Source: Butyrivibrio sp. CAG:318
Lineage (GTDB): Bacteria; Bacillota; Clostridia; Lachnospirales; Lachnospiraceae
NCBI GenBank assembly: GCA_000431815.1
Contig: FR889230.1
Coordinates: forward strand, 59,231-84,037
DNA length: 24,807 nt
Reading direction: 5' to 3'
Shown in pieces: positions 1-6,533 of the stretch (within the stretch, counting starts at the first letter, position 1; the number at the start of each line of letters is the position of its first letter). The position numbers were made by a program, and so were the translations under genes. The notes beneath the pieces are model-generated. The model saw only the letters and a list, made by a program, of their open reading frames with translations, was not told where the DNA came from and did no database searches.

Positions 1-4
1 GGGA

Positions 5-310
5 TTAAGATATGATTTGCAGCTCTTTCAAGCAAAGCCCCAAAACTTGTAAATATAAGTTATTCCAAATTTCATCATCACTAAGCTGTGCAAAAGGCAA
101 CAAGTGCGCTTCATCTCCCAGTTGCATTGGAATAAGCATATTTTCATACTTAATATTGTTTTCAATCAATTTTTGTTCTGTACCACTTCTATCAAACGGT
201 TTCTCATTCAATTTATTTAAAGATGAAAGTATATCTTTTTCCAAATCTGTCAAATTTTGTTTATTACGCAAATATTCCAAAACCACATCTATAACTTTAC
301 TATTATCCAT
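5..310 (-). CDS. Hypothetical protein, 101 aa
   Basis: I do not recognise this protein. It is 101 residues, rich in Leu, Asn, Glu and Lys, and has no signal peptide, membrane helix or cysteine motif. The N-terminal third (VLEYLRNKQNLTDLEKDILS) looks helical, and the C-terminal part contains the acidic stretch LSDDEIWNNLYLQVLG. It starts at an ATG preceded by GGAGGC about six bases upstream and ends with TAA just inside the window, so it is complete. It lies in the AT-rich accessory segment, about 240 bases from the next gene on the same strand. A small cytoplasmic or immunity-like protein would fit the length, but nothing in the sequence decides this. Confidence 0.6.
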   Translation of the reverse strand: MDNSKVIDVVLEYLRNKQNLTDLEKDILSSLNKLNEKPFDRSGTEQKLIENNIKYENMLIPMQLGDEAHLLPFAQLSDDEIWNNLYLQVLGLCLKELQIIS

Positions 311-554
311 AAAAAGCCTCCAATATTATATGTTACATTTTTTCGACACAGGGTGTTACCATTTTCCTATATATAAATCGTATAGTGAACTTCAGCACTA
401 ATATACCACCTACAATAAACTGTACTGCCAATACCCATTATTCTCTCTTCGGAAACCATAAAAAATTACCGAGCGAATAAACCAATATGCTTACAGCTAT
501 TATTGACCGCTTGGATGGTACAAAACTGTGGGAAGGATACCGCCACAATAATAT
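311..554. other. Intergenic region without a recognisable gene
   Basis: About 244 AT-rich bases lie between the small hypothetical gene and the acetyltransferase gene. A TATAAT-like hexamer is present on the minus strand at 325-330, but it lies almost against the ribosome site of the small gene and has no convincing -35 partner. A short plus-strand reading from about 488 is open but has no ribosome site and no recognisable similarity. I call nothing here. Confidence 0.4.
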
Positions 555-1031
555 CTATATAATAGCACTTTTGTCAGCATGCAGCACAAACCTTTGATTA
601 GGATATCCAAATTCTTCAATCAGTTCACCCTCTTCAAAGCCAAATTTCTTATACAATTTTCTAGGTGCAGTTCCTTTAACATCATTTTCTCTAAATGTAG
701 ACACAGTTATATCTTTATCTCTGTCAAGCTTATCAAGTGCCTCTCTTAAAAGAAGCGTAGCGATTCCCATTTTTCGATAAGCCGGATCAACAGCCACACA
801 ACATATCATATTATGCTTTCTTGAATATAAAAGTACGCCAACAATATCTTGTTCGTTTTTCACGCACAAAGCACGTTTATCATTCATGAATTTCAGTACC
901 GTTATTTTGTGTTCATCTATACTCTGTTCTGTCTCTAATCCCGGAAAATTCCAACTTACTTTTCTAACTAACTGCATCCATGAATCAATATCCGATATTC
1001 TGCCAAATTCTACCTTCATATTTTCTATCAT
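555..1031 (-). CDS. GNAT-family N-acetyltransferase
   Basis: This 158-residue protein has the length and layout of a single-domain Gcn5-related acetyltransferase, which moves acetyl from acetyl-CoA to an amine. The acetyl-CoA loop (motif A) is visible as VDPAYRKMGIATLLL, residues 81-95, with the R-x-x-G-x-A core at 86-91. The motif B tyrosine and following turn are YKKFGFEEGE, residues 127-136. The preceding strand, IVGVLLYSRKHNMICCVAV, is typical of the fold. The ATG is preceded by AGGAG, seven bases away. It lies about 50 bases downstream of a Nudix gene on the same strand, so the two are probably co-transcribed. The substrate cannot be inferred; small-molecule detoxification or modification is one option. 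Confidence 0.88.
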   Translation of the reverse strand: MIENMKVEFGRISDIDSWMQLVRKVSWNFPGLETEQSIDEHKITVLKFMNDKRALCVKNEQDIVGVLLYSRKHNMICCVAVDPAYRKMGIATLLLREALDKLDRDKDITVSTFRENDVKGTAPRKLYKKFGFEEGELIEEFGYPNQRFVLHADKSAII

Positions 1032-1081
1032 TGACTATCTCCTCAAATCTGTCTTGAAATACATTCATTTTTCCATATACG

Positions 1082-1510
1082 TCATTTTACTCTTCGTTCC
1101 CATTCCTCAATAAGTTTCGGTTGTATCAAAGGATACGTCCAGTTCTCAGGCAGTTCATCCATAAGCACAACCTTCTCCATTTCGCTATGTAATTCTTTCG
1201 CAAATTCAGTTATTTCTGCAAAACAGAGCAGTCCAAATGTTTCCACCCCAGTCTCATTTACTCTGTTCTTACCGGTTACTGAATATACACATATCGGTTT
1301 TATCTCAAACTTGACCGCTCCTGTTTCTTCCTGCAGCTCCCTTTTAGCTGTCTCAAGAATATCCTCTCCAGCTTCTCTATGCCCTCCCGGCACTTCATAT
1401 GTATCTCTTTCTTTATGCTTGCAAAATACCCATTTGCCGTTACTCTGTGAGATAATTACTGCAAATTTCAATAGTTCATCATTAACTGTATCATAAAATT
1501 TTACTTCCAT
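1082..1510 (-). CDS. Nudix hydrolase
   Basis: The protein hydrolyses a nucleoside diphosphate linked to another moiety, judging from a complete Nudix box, G-x5-E-x7-REL-x-EE-x-G. From the chosen start the Gly is residue 43, REL is 57-59 and the metal-binding EE is 61-62. The segment before the box, ERDTYEVPGGHREAGE, is typical of MutT/NUDT-like enzymes. I start at the second ATG (base 1510; 142 aa) because GGAAGG stands about nine bases before it. The first in-frame ATG at 1528 has no ribosome site. It is followed by the acetyltransferase gene on the same strand. The substrate (8-oxo-dGTP, ADP-ribose, CDP-alcohol or other) cannot be read from the box. Confidence 0.88.
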   Translation of the reverse strand: MEVKFYDTVNDELLKFAVIISQSNGKWVFCKHKERDTYEVPGGHREAGEDILETAKRELQEETGAVKFEIKPICVYSVTGKNRVNETGVETFGLLCFAEITEFAKELHSEMEKVVLMDELPENWTYPLIQPKLIEEWERRVK

Positions 1511-1755
1511 CACTTTTTTCCTTCCCATTCTATCATAAACTCATTAAGAAATTCCGAACCACATTGGTTAAGATATGGTTAGTATATTTTCTTATGAAAA
1601 ATACTTTTAATTCTTATGTTTTTGAATCTGCTGAATTTTTCTGCCGATTCTGCTAATTTTTCTGCTGATTTATCATCATTCTAAAATCGCAAATGTAAAC
1701 AAATTTGGCCGCTTAATTACATTCCGCACACCTACATCCATCAGAGGCTCCTGTC
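1511..1755 (-). other. Intergenic region with a possible coding remnant
   Basis: This gap lies between the Fic and Nudix genes. On the minus strand, from about 1682 to 1598, there is an open reading of 28 codons without a start. It contains the helical repeat KSAEKLAESAEKFS, which shows on the plus strand as repeated TCTGCTGA/TCTGCCGA units at about 1627-1672. Such Ser-Ala-Glu-Lys repeats occur near the C-terminus of some ATPase and HTH proteins of mobile regions, so this may be the tail of a decayed gene. This is inference only. Confidence 0.25.
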
Positions 1756-2856
1756 TCACCCCAAAAGCTTTCTTATCACCTTCTCATTCCGCCTTGTAAA
1801 ATCAGAAAGTTCATAGGAACGTATACGCTCCTTAACCATATTCGGAACGACAAATCCATTTTTTACAAGTGTTGCAAGTCGATTGATTACGGTCTTATTT
1901 GTAACCTTAAGTTCTTTGCTGACTTCGATAGGCGTGAACTCTCTTTTGTAATTCTTCATGAGCAACAAAAGTAATTCTCTCTCTTTACCTTTTAGATACG
2001 AAAGGTTTCCTTCCAATTCTTCGCCATTTGAACTCTCCGACAATTCGCAAACCTTACTTGAATACAGCAGTACCATGCGAAGGAAATAATTGATCCAAAT
2101 CTCAGGGTGAGGGGGATTATCCCGTCCCGAATAATACAGTGCAGGCAGCCCCATTTGGATTGATTCATAGTATTCATCAATATCATATGCGAAATACTCT
2201 TCTAATGAGCCAATTCCGTTAAAGCCATATCCGTTTATGTCTAGAATATATCCTGAGAGTAACCTTGCTGTTCGCCCATTTCCATCCTCAAACGGATGAA
2301 TAGTTACAAGCTGATAATGAACCACGGCTGCGATTATGAGCGGATGATCATCTGTCGTGTTCACATATTTTACCAATTCATCCAATAAATCCGGTATATC
2401 AATATATTCCGGAGGAATATAATCAGGATTCCCTGTTTGTGAATCATATACAGCAAATAATACTCCGGGTGGCATTGGTCCCCGAAGTCCTATTTTTTCT
2501 TTCGAGGCTCCTTTTTCAACATACTTCTGTACATCCAATATCAGTTTCTTGGAAAACTGCTCCTTCTCCGCCGCCTTCTCTTCCAGATAATTCAGTGCCA
2601 GGAAATAATTACGGACCTCCTGCTCCGGTTTAAGATAATGTTTTCGTTCATCACTATCAATAACCTCATCCACCTGCTTCTCTGATAGAGGATTCCCCTC
2701 AATTTTAGCAGACGCATAGGAACTTTTCTTCTTTGAATTTTTTCGTAGCTTACTTGCTACATCAACCGGCAACGAAACCTCCGATACTTTATATCTGTTT
2801 TTATCTATCTCCGTAATATACTTTAATATCTCATTTGACAAAGTAACTTTAATCAT
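1756..2856 (-). CDS. Fic family protein with N-terminal inhibitory helix and C-terminal HTH
   Basis: The protein should transfer AMP (or another nucleotide or phosphate moiety) to a target hydroxyl. It has the complete Fic catalytic motif HPFEDGNGRTAR at residues 187-198, with the catalytic His at 187. Near the N-terminus, SAKIEG (residues 49-54) fits the (S/T)xxxE(G/N) inhibitory helix of class II Fic proteins, so activity is probably autoinhibited. The last third, about residues 290-345, looks like a winged helix-turn-helix (FTPIEVSKELKVTNKTVINR), common in Fic/DOC regulators. I start at ATG 2856 (366 aa), with AGGAGG ten bases upstream. A GTG seven codons earlier lies over that ribosome site and is unlikely. 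No separate antitoxin gene is seen. Confidence 0.92.
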   Translation of the reverse strand: MIKVTLSNEILKYITEIDKNRYKVSEVSLPVDVASKLRKNSKKKSSYASAKIEGNPLSEKQVDEVIDSDERKHYLKPEQEVRNYFLALNYLEEKAAEKEQFSKKLILDVQKYVEKGASKEKIGLRGPMPPGVLFAVYDSQTGNPDYIPPEYIDIPDLLDELVKYVNTTDDHPLIIAAVVHYQLVTIHPFEDGNGRTARLLSGYILDINGYGFNGIGSLEEYFAYDIDEYYESIQMGLPALYYSGRDNPPHPEIWINYFLRMVLLYSSKVCELSESSNGEELEGNLSYLKGKERELLLLLMKNYKREFTPIEVSKELKVTNKTVINRLATLVKNGFVVPNMVKERIRSYELSDFTRRNEKVIRKLLG

Positions 2857-3181
2857 AAAAAAGCAGCCTCCTAACACATATATTATATCATGGGAGTGTC
2901 AATTTTTCATTAAAATTACACTATTTTTTCACTATTTTTCTTTATTCTTACCACTATCTTCTACCTGATTCCAAAAAATCATAATAACATGTTGTCAGCA
3001 TATCCCCCCACAGAATCCATATTCTATTCCTCTGTAAGAAAAAAACCTGAAACCGCTAATTCTGCAATAAGAAATTTTTTGGTACTAATGGTTAGTACCA
3101 TTCATAATTTGTATTCATACTTTTTCTTAAACAAGAAAATTATTTACTTTCCATTTAATCTACTAGTTTTAGTTTATCAAT
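2857..3181. other. Intergenic region upstream of the Fic gene
   Basis: About 325 very AT-rich bases contain no supported gene. The one clear structure is a perfect inverted repeat at 3080-3100, listed separately. A short plus-strand open reading beginning at 2989 has no ribosome site and no recognisable protein features. Confidence 0.5.
3080..3100. promoter_or_regulatory. Perfect inverted repeat, operator-like
   Basis: Two perfect 9-base arms, TGGTACTAA and TTAGTACCA, are separated by three bases. There is no T-tract on either side, so it is not a good terminator. The compact, symmetric form suggests a binding site for a dimeric regulator. It is about 220 bases upstream of the Fic gene and about 80 bases beyond the relaxase remnant's stop, so its target gene is unclear. 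Confidence 0.4.
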
Positions 3182-4050
3182 TCAATTCCATATTTTCTGC
3201 CAAAAAGATTTCTTATCATTACATTTTTCATAATAAGTGTGTGATTTCTCCAACAGCCTATTTTTTATCCATTCTGCAGTATAATCAGCTTTCCATTTAA
3301 CAACATTATCAAATCTATCCATACATCTCTCATTAGCCTTAAACCCCGGTTCCCAATATAAATCCAATTTATTATTCCATGTTTTATTAGGAATTACTGA
3401 TATTGTAGCTAATATATCGCCTCGAATATTTCCGTTTACATTTGGTGACAGTATCAAACTATGCCATATCTGATACTCGCGATACTGCTCATCCGTCTTA
3501 ATCTTCCGTTTCCGGCTAGAGTTTTCTCTGTATATCTCCTTCTGTCTGTCCTCAATCTGATGAATCTTTTCTTCCTGCTCACTTATGAAATCCACAAGCT
3601 CCACAACACTTTTGATGTCATTATTTACAAGCAACATATATTCGTCCCGTAACCGATGAAACCTCTTCAAATCCTCTGTATACTTTGCTCCACCAACTAC
3701 AAAACACTTCTGTTCTACAATCCTTAACCGATACAGCTTTGCATAAAACTTCTTCTGGAATGGTGACAGCTTCGCCCTATGCAGCCCCTTGATATCCGAC
3801 GAATAAAAGTAAGGCTTTGACATCCAGGGCATATCAACATAATGCCATGATATATCTTCTGAAAACATCTCGTCCAGCTTTGCAAGTTTGTGTTAATATC
3901 TGAATCCCGGTGCCTGCACCTCCATCCATGCGTCTTTCTTAAATACATATACAAGTCTTTTCATCAGATATTTAAAATGCTCCACATTTCCGGCTGCATA
4001 TGCACACATTTTTGCATCCCTGAGAATTATCTCTTTCATTGACATTTCTC
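3182..4050 (-). pseudogene. Mobilisation relaxase, 3' part only, with nonsense mutation
   Basis: The reading on the minus strand resembles the C-terminal part of relaxase/mobilisation nucleases of conjugative elements. The family feel comes from segments such as LSPFQKKFYAKLYRLR, HRLRDEYMLLVNNDIKS and ILRDAKMCAYAAGNVEHFKY. The frame is open from the junction near 4050 to the stop at 3182, except for one TAA at 3893-3895, between GFRY and HKLAKLDEMF. The N-terminal nicking domain is missing because the reading ends at the junction with a recombinase remnant. Only a 228-residue piece after the stop (from an internal ATG at 3868) remains uninterrupted. Recognition is from sequence memory of the family, not a search. 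The gene is dead in this form. Confidence 0.75.
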
Positions 4051-4052
4051 TT

Positions 4053-4292
4053 TCGCACGCCAGCTTACTTATTAATCAGGGCTGCGATGCCTTGATGTTA
4101 GCAGACAGGCTTGGACATGAAAAAGTATCCACAACACTTAACACATACTCCCATCTGTTCCCACATAAACAGCAGGATCTTGTGCATAGTCTGGAATCAT
4201 TGCAGGCAACAGATTCGCCAACACCAGCGCCACCATCTGATAACCCTCTGCTTGAAGCAGCCGGTATCACCTGTGAAGTATCTCAGACTTAG
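4053..4292 (+). pseudogene. Tyrosine recombinase (integrase), C-terminal remnant
   Basis: The plus-strand reading SHASLLINQGCDALMLADR, followed by LGHEKVSTTLNTYSHLF, is the end of a phage-type tyrosine recombinase catalytic domain. The LGH histidine and the nucleophilic Tyr (in NTYSHLF) are present. The upstream catalytic Arg and the first His-x-x-Arg box are lost, because the reading begins at the junction with the relaxase remnant near 4050. After TAG at 4290-4292 the same frame stays open for 35 more codons to a TAG at 4398-4400, so the original protein may have been longer and carry a nonsense change. It points toward the 3' end of guaA, where many island integrases insert. It cannot be active alone. 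Confidence 0.8.
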
Positions 4293-4400
4293 GACAACGG
4301 CTCAGATGTAACAATCCGACCTCAGTTTGGACCTGCGTCAGTACCACCAAATACCGCATCAGGGAAAATCATCCAGATGCCACAAAGAAAGATCATATAG

Positions 4401-4516
4401 AAGAAATCCAGCAGTCATCAGGGTTTCTTGCTATTAAAGTTAATAATAACCATATGAAGACGATAGAAAAAAGAGTAGTTGCTATTAGTAGCAAATTAGT
4501 AGCAGAGCAAAAGAAA
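4401..4516. repeat. Short direct and inverted repeats between integrase remnant and guaA
   Basis: TTGCTATTA occurs at 4428-4436 and again at 4479-4487. ATTAGTAGCA occurs twice on an 11-base period, at 4484-4493 and 4495-4504. The first copy is part of a small inverted repeat, TTGCTA-4-TAGCAA (4479-4494). Repeats of this kind beside an integrase gene and a gene 3' end could be integrase arm or core sites, but I found no matching copy of the guaA end elsewhere in the window. Confidence 0.35.
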
Positions 4517-4555
4517 AAGTCTCGGAATCCGCTTGTTTAGCGGATTCCAAGACTT
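4511..4555 (-). terminator. Rho-independent terminator of guaA
   Basis: A 16-bp stem (4517-4532 with 4540-4555, one mismatch) with a 7-base loop starts eight bases after the guaA stop codon. On the minus strand it is followed by a T-rich run (TTTTCTTTT). The strength and position make it the guaA terminator. It also separates guaA from the mobile-element scar. Confidence 0.9.
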
Positions 4556-4562
4556 GTGGCTC

Positions 4563-6107
4563 TTATTCAAACTCAATCGTTCCAGGTGGTTTGCTCGTCA
4601 AATCGTAGAATACTCTGTTTACGCCTCTTACCTCGTTGATGATTCTGCTCATTACCGTCTGGAGGACGTCGAATGGAATGTCGGCTGCCTCGGCGGTCAT
4701 GAAGTCAACGGTGTTGACTGCGCGGAGCGCAACGGCATAATCGTAGGTACGCTCATCGCCCATGACTCCGACGGAACGCATATTTGTGAGGGCAGCAAAA
4801 TACTGGCCGATTGAACGGTCAAGACCGGCATTGGCAATTTCCTCACGGTAGATGGCATCGGCATCCTGCACGATGCGGACCTTCTCGGCTGTAACCTCGC
4901 CGATAATACGAATTCCGAGACCAGGGCCCGGGAATGGCTGACGGAACACGAGTTTTTCAGGGATTCCAAGCTCAAGGCCTGCCTTGCGGACCTCATCCTT
5001 AAAAAGATTGCGGAGAGGCTCGATGATTTCCTTGAAGTCTACATAGTCAGGAAGGCCGCCGACATTGTGGTGGGACTTGATGACTGCGGACTCGCCGCCG
5101 AGACCGCTCTCGACTACGTCAGGATAGATTGTTCCCTGCGCAAGGAAATCGACAGCACCTATTTTCTTAGCTTCCTCCTCAAATACACGGATAAATTCTT
5201 CACCGATTATCTTTCTCTTCTGCTCAGGTTCTGTTACTCCTGCGAGTTTGCTGTAGTAACGTTCCTGTGCATTTACCCTTATAAAGTTAAGGTCAAACTG
5301 GCCGTTCGGACCGAATACCTGCTCAACCTCATCGCCCTCATTCTTACGGAGAAGGCCGTGGTCAACGAACACGCAGGTAAGCTGCTTGCCGATGGCTCTT
5401 GAGAGAAGACCGGCTGCAACGGAAGAATCGACACCGCCCGAAAGAGCGAGGAGAACCTTGCCGTCACCGACTTTTTCCCTGATTTCCCTGATGGTGTTCT
5501 CAACGAAAGCATCCATCTTCCAGTCTCCGGCACAACCGCAGATACCGCGGACATAATTGTGGAGCATCTTGGTGCCCTCCTTGGTGTGGAGAACCTCCGG
5601 ATGGAATTGTATTGCATAAAGGTTACGGGATGCATCCTCAGCGGCTGCGACAGGGCAGTCGGCTGTGTGGGCGCAGATTCTGAAGCCCGGAGCAACCTTG
5701 GAAATATAATCAAAATGACTCATCCAGCAAATTGTAGTAGGTGATACATCCGTAAAAAGAGCGGACGAATTGTCAACCATGACCTCTGTCTTGCCGTACT
5801 CGCGGACAGGCGCTTTCTCAACCTTGCCGCCAAGCACATGCATCATGAGCTGTGCACCGTAGCAGAGACCGAGTACAGGAACGCCGAGATTGAAAAGCTC
5901 CTCCGTGCAGGTAGGTGCTCCGTCCTCGTAGCAGCTGTTCGGACCGCCGGTGAGAATTATTCCCTTGGGATTCATCGCCTTGATTTTGGCAATGTCCGTC
6001 TTGTAAGAATAAATCTCACAATATACGTTACATTCTCTGACACGGCGCGCAACGAGCTGGTTGTACTGACCGCCAAAGTCTATAACTATAACTAGTTCTT
6101 TGTTCAT
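4563..6107 (-). CDS. guaA: GMP synthase (glutamine-hydrolysing)
   Basis: GuaA converts XMP, ATP and glutamine to GMP in the last step of guanine nucleotide synthesis. The 514-residue protein has the family's usual length. The class I amidotransferase domain comes first, with nucleophile Cys82 in GLCYGAQ and the His169/Glu171 pair in QFHPEV. The ATP pyrophosphatase domain follows, with its P-loop SGGVDSS at 223-229. The dimerisation domain ends with the typical TSKPPGTIEFE. I chose ATG 6107 because AGGAGG lies seven bases upstream; the longer reading to 6140 has no ribosome site. It has its own promoter and terminator. Its 3' end is a known attachment site for integrating elements, which fits the scar next door. 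Confidence 0.98.
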   Translation of the reverse strand: MNKELVIVIDFGGQYNQLVARRVRECNVYCEIYSYKTDIAKIKAMNPKGIILTGGPNSCYEDGAPTCTEELFNLGVPVLGLCYGAQLMMHVLGGKVEKAPVREYGKTEVMVDNSSALFTDVSPTTICWMSHFDYISKVAPGFRICAHTADCPVAAAEDASRNLYAIQFHPEVLHTKEGTKMLHNYVRGICGCAGDWKMDAFVENTIREIREKVGDGKVLLALSGGVDSSVAAGLLSRAIGKQLTCVFVDHGLLRKNEGDEVEQVFGPNGQFDLNFIRVNAQERYYSKLAGVTEPEQKRKIIGEEFIRVFEEEAKKIGAVDFLAQGTIYPDVVESGLGGESAVIKSHHNVGGLPDYVDFKEIIEPLRNLFKDEVRKAGLELGIPEKLVFRQPFPGPGLGIRIIGEVTAEKVRIVQDADAIYREEIANAGLDRSIGQYFAALTNMRSVGVMGDERTYDYAVALRAVNTVDFMTAEAADIPFDVLQTVMSRIINEVRGVNRVFYDLTSKPPGTIEFE

Positions 6108-6148
6108 TACTGTTCCTCCTGATGTGTGTGCAATATACACTTAATTCT

Positions 6149-6177
6149 ATATTACACTAATGGTGAACGCATTTCAA
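6149..6177 (-). promoter_or_regulatory. guaA promoter
   Basis: On the minus strand TTGAAA (6172-6177) and TAATAT (6149-6154) are separated by 17 bases, with the ATG 41 bases beyond the -10. This is a good vegetative promoter. The leader is too short for a purine riboswitch. Confidence 0.65.
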
Positions 6178-6200
6178 CGGGGAATTATTTTTTAGTGCAA

Positions 6201-6230
6201 AAAAGGATGTGCGCATTACCACACATCCTT
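6201..6230 (-). terminator. Terminator overlapping the 3' end of the small membrane protein gene
   Basis: On the minus strand AAGGATGTGTG pairs with CGCACATCCTT around a 6-base loop and is followed by TTTTGC. The first arm encodes the last residues of the membrane protein and the stop codon is in the loop side, so the terminator is built into the coding end. Confidence 0.7.
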
Positions 6231-6455
6231 ATTCATAAGATAGAAGATACTTCCGATGAAGCCGATAAACACTGCCGGATATCCCATCGCACAGATAAGG
6301 GAAATCACCGGTAAATTGGCGAACCAGTCAACTATGAGCCATGCTGCGGCTCCGGTTGCAGCTGTGATTATCATATTGGCAATCACAAAAACGCTTCTGA
6401 TTCCTATTTTATTTTCATTACAAATCCTGCGGCTTATTTTTAATATGTAACTCAT
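6216..6455 (-). CDS. Small membrane protein, 79 aa
   Basis: This short protein has two likely membrane helices, roughly residues 20-45 (VFVIANMIITAATGAAAWLIV) minus its edges, and 48-72 (around ISLICAMGYPAVFIGFIGSI). The N-terminus is basic (ILKISRRICNENK), and there is a short NKDVW tail. I chose ATG 6455 because GAGGTG stands six bases before it. Upstream ATG and GTG codons at 6461 and 6464 overlap that ribosome site. It lies between guaA and phoR on the same strand but ends in its own terminator. I do not recognise a family. A role in the phosphate locus is possible but not shown. Confidence 0.6.
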   Translation of the reverse strand: MSYILKISRRICNENKIGIRSVFVIANMIITAATGAAAWLIVDWFANLPVISLICAMGYPAVFIGFIGSIFYLMNKDVW

Positions 6456-6533
6456 GATCATCACCTCTTTGATGATTACAAGATATCATTACTAGGTAAA
6501 AATAATTCGCAGGATTTGTAAAAAACATGTAAT

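Noticed and set aside
488..590. Plus-strand reading MLTAIIDRLDGTKLWEGYRHNN as a gene
   Set aside because: No ribosome site, short, and it overlaps the end of the acetyltransferase gene; no recognisable family.
2882..2902. TTGACA and TATAAT upstream of the Fic gene as a promoter
   Set aside because: Both hexamers are perfect on the minus strand but only nine bases apart, so they cannot work as one -35/-10 pair.
4563..4600. Second copy of the guaA 3' end as an attachment-site repeat in the left part of the window
   Set aside because: I looked for the guaA-end sequence across 1-4,560 by eye and found no convincing second copy; it may be outside the window or lost.
6108..6215. Purine riboswitch upstream of guaA
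   Set aside because: The leader after the promoter is only about 40 bases and lacks the conserved three-way junction; no room for an aptamer.
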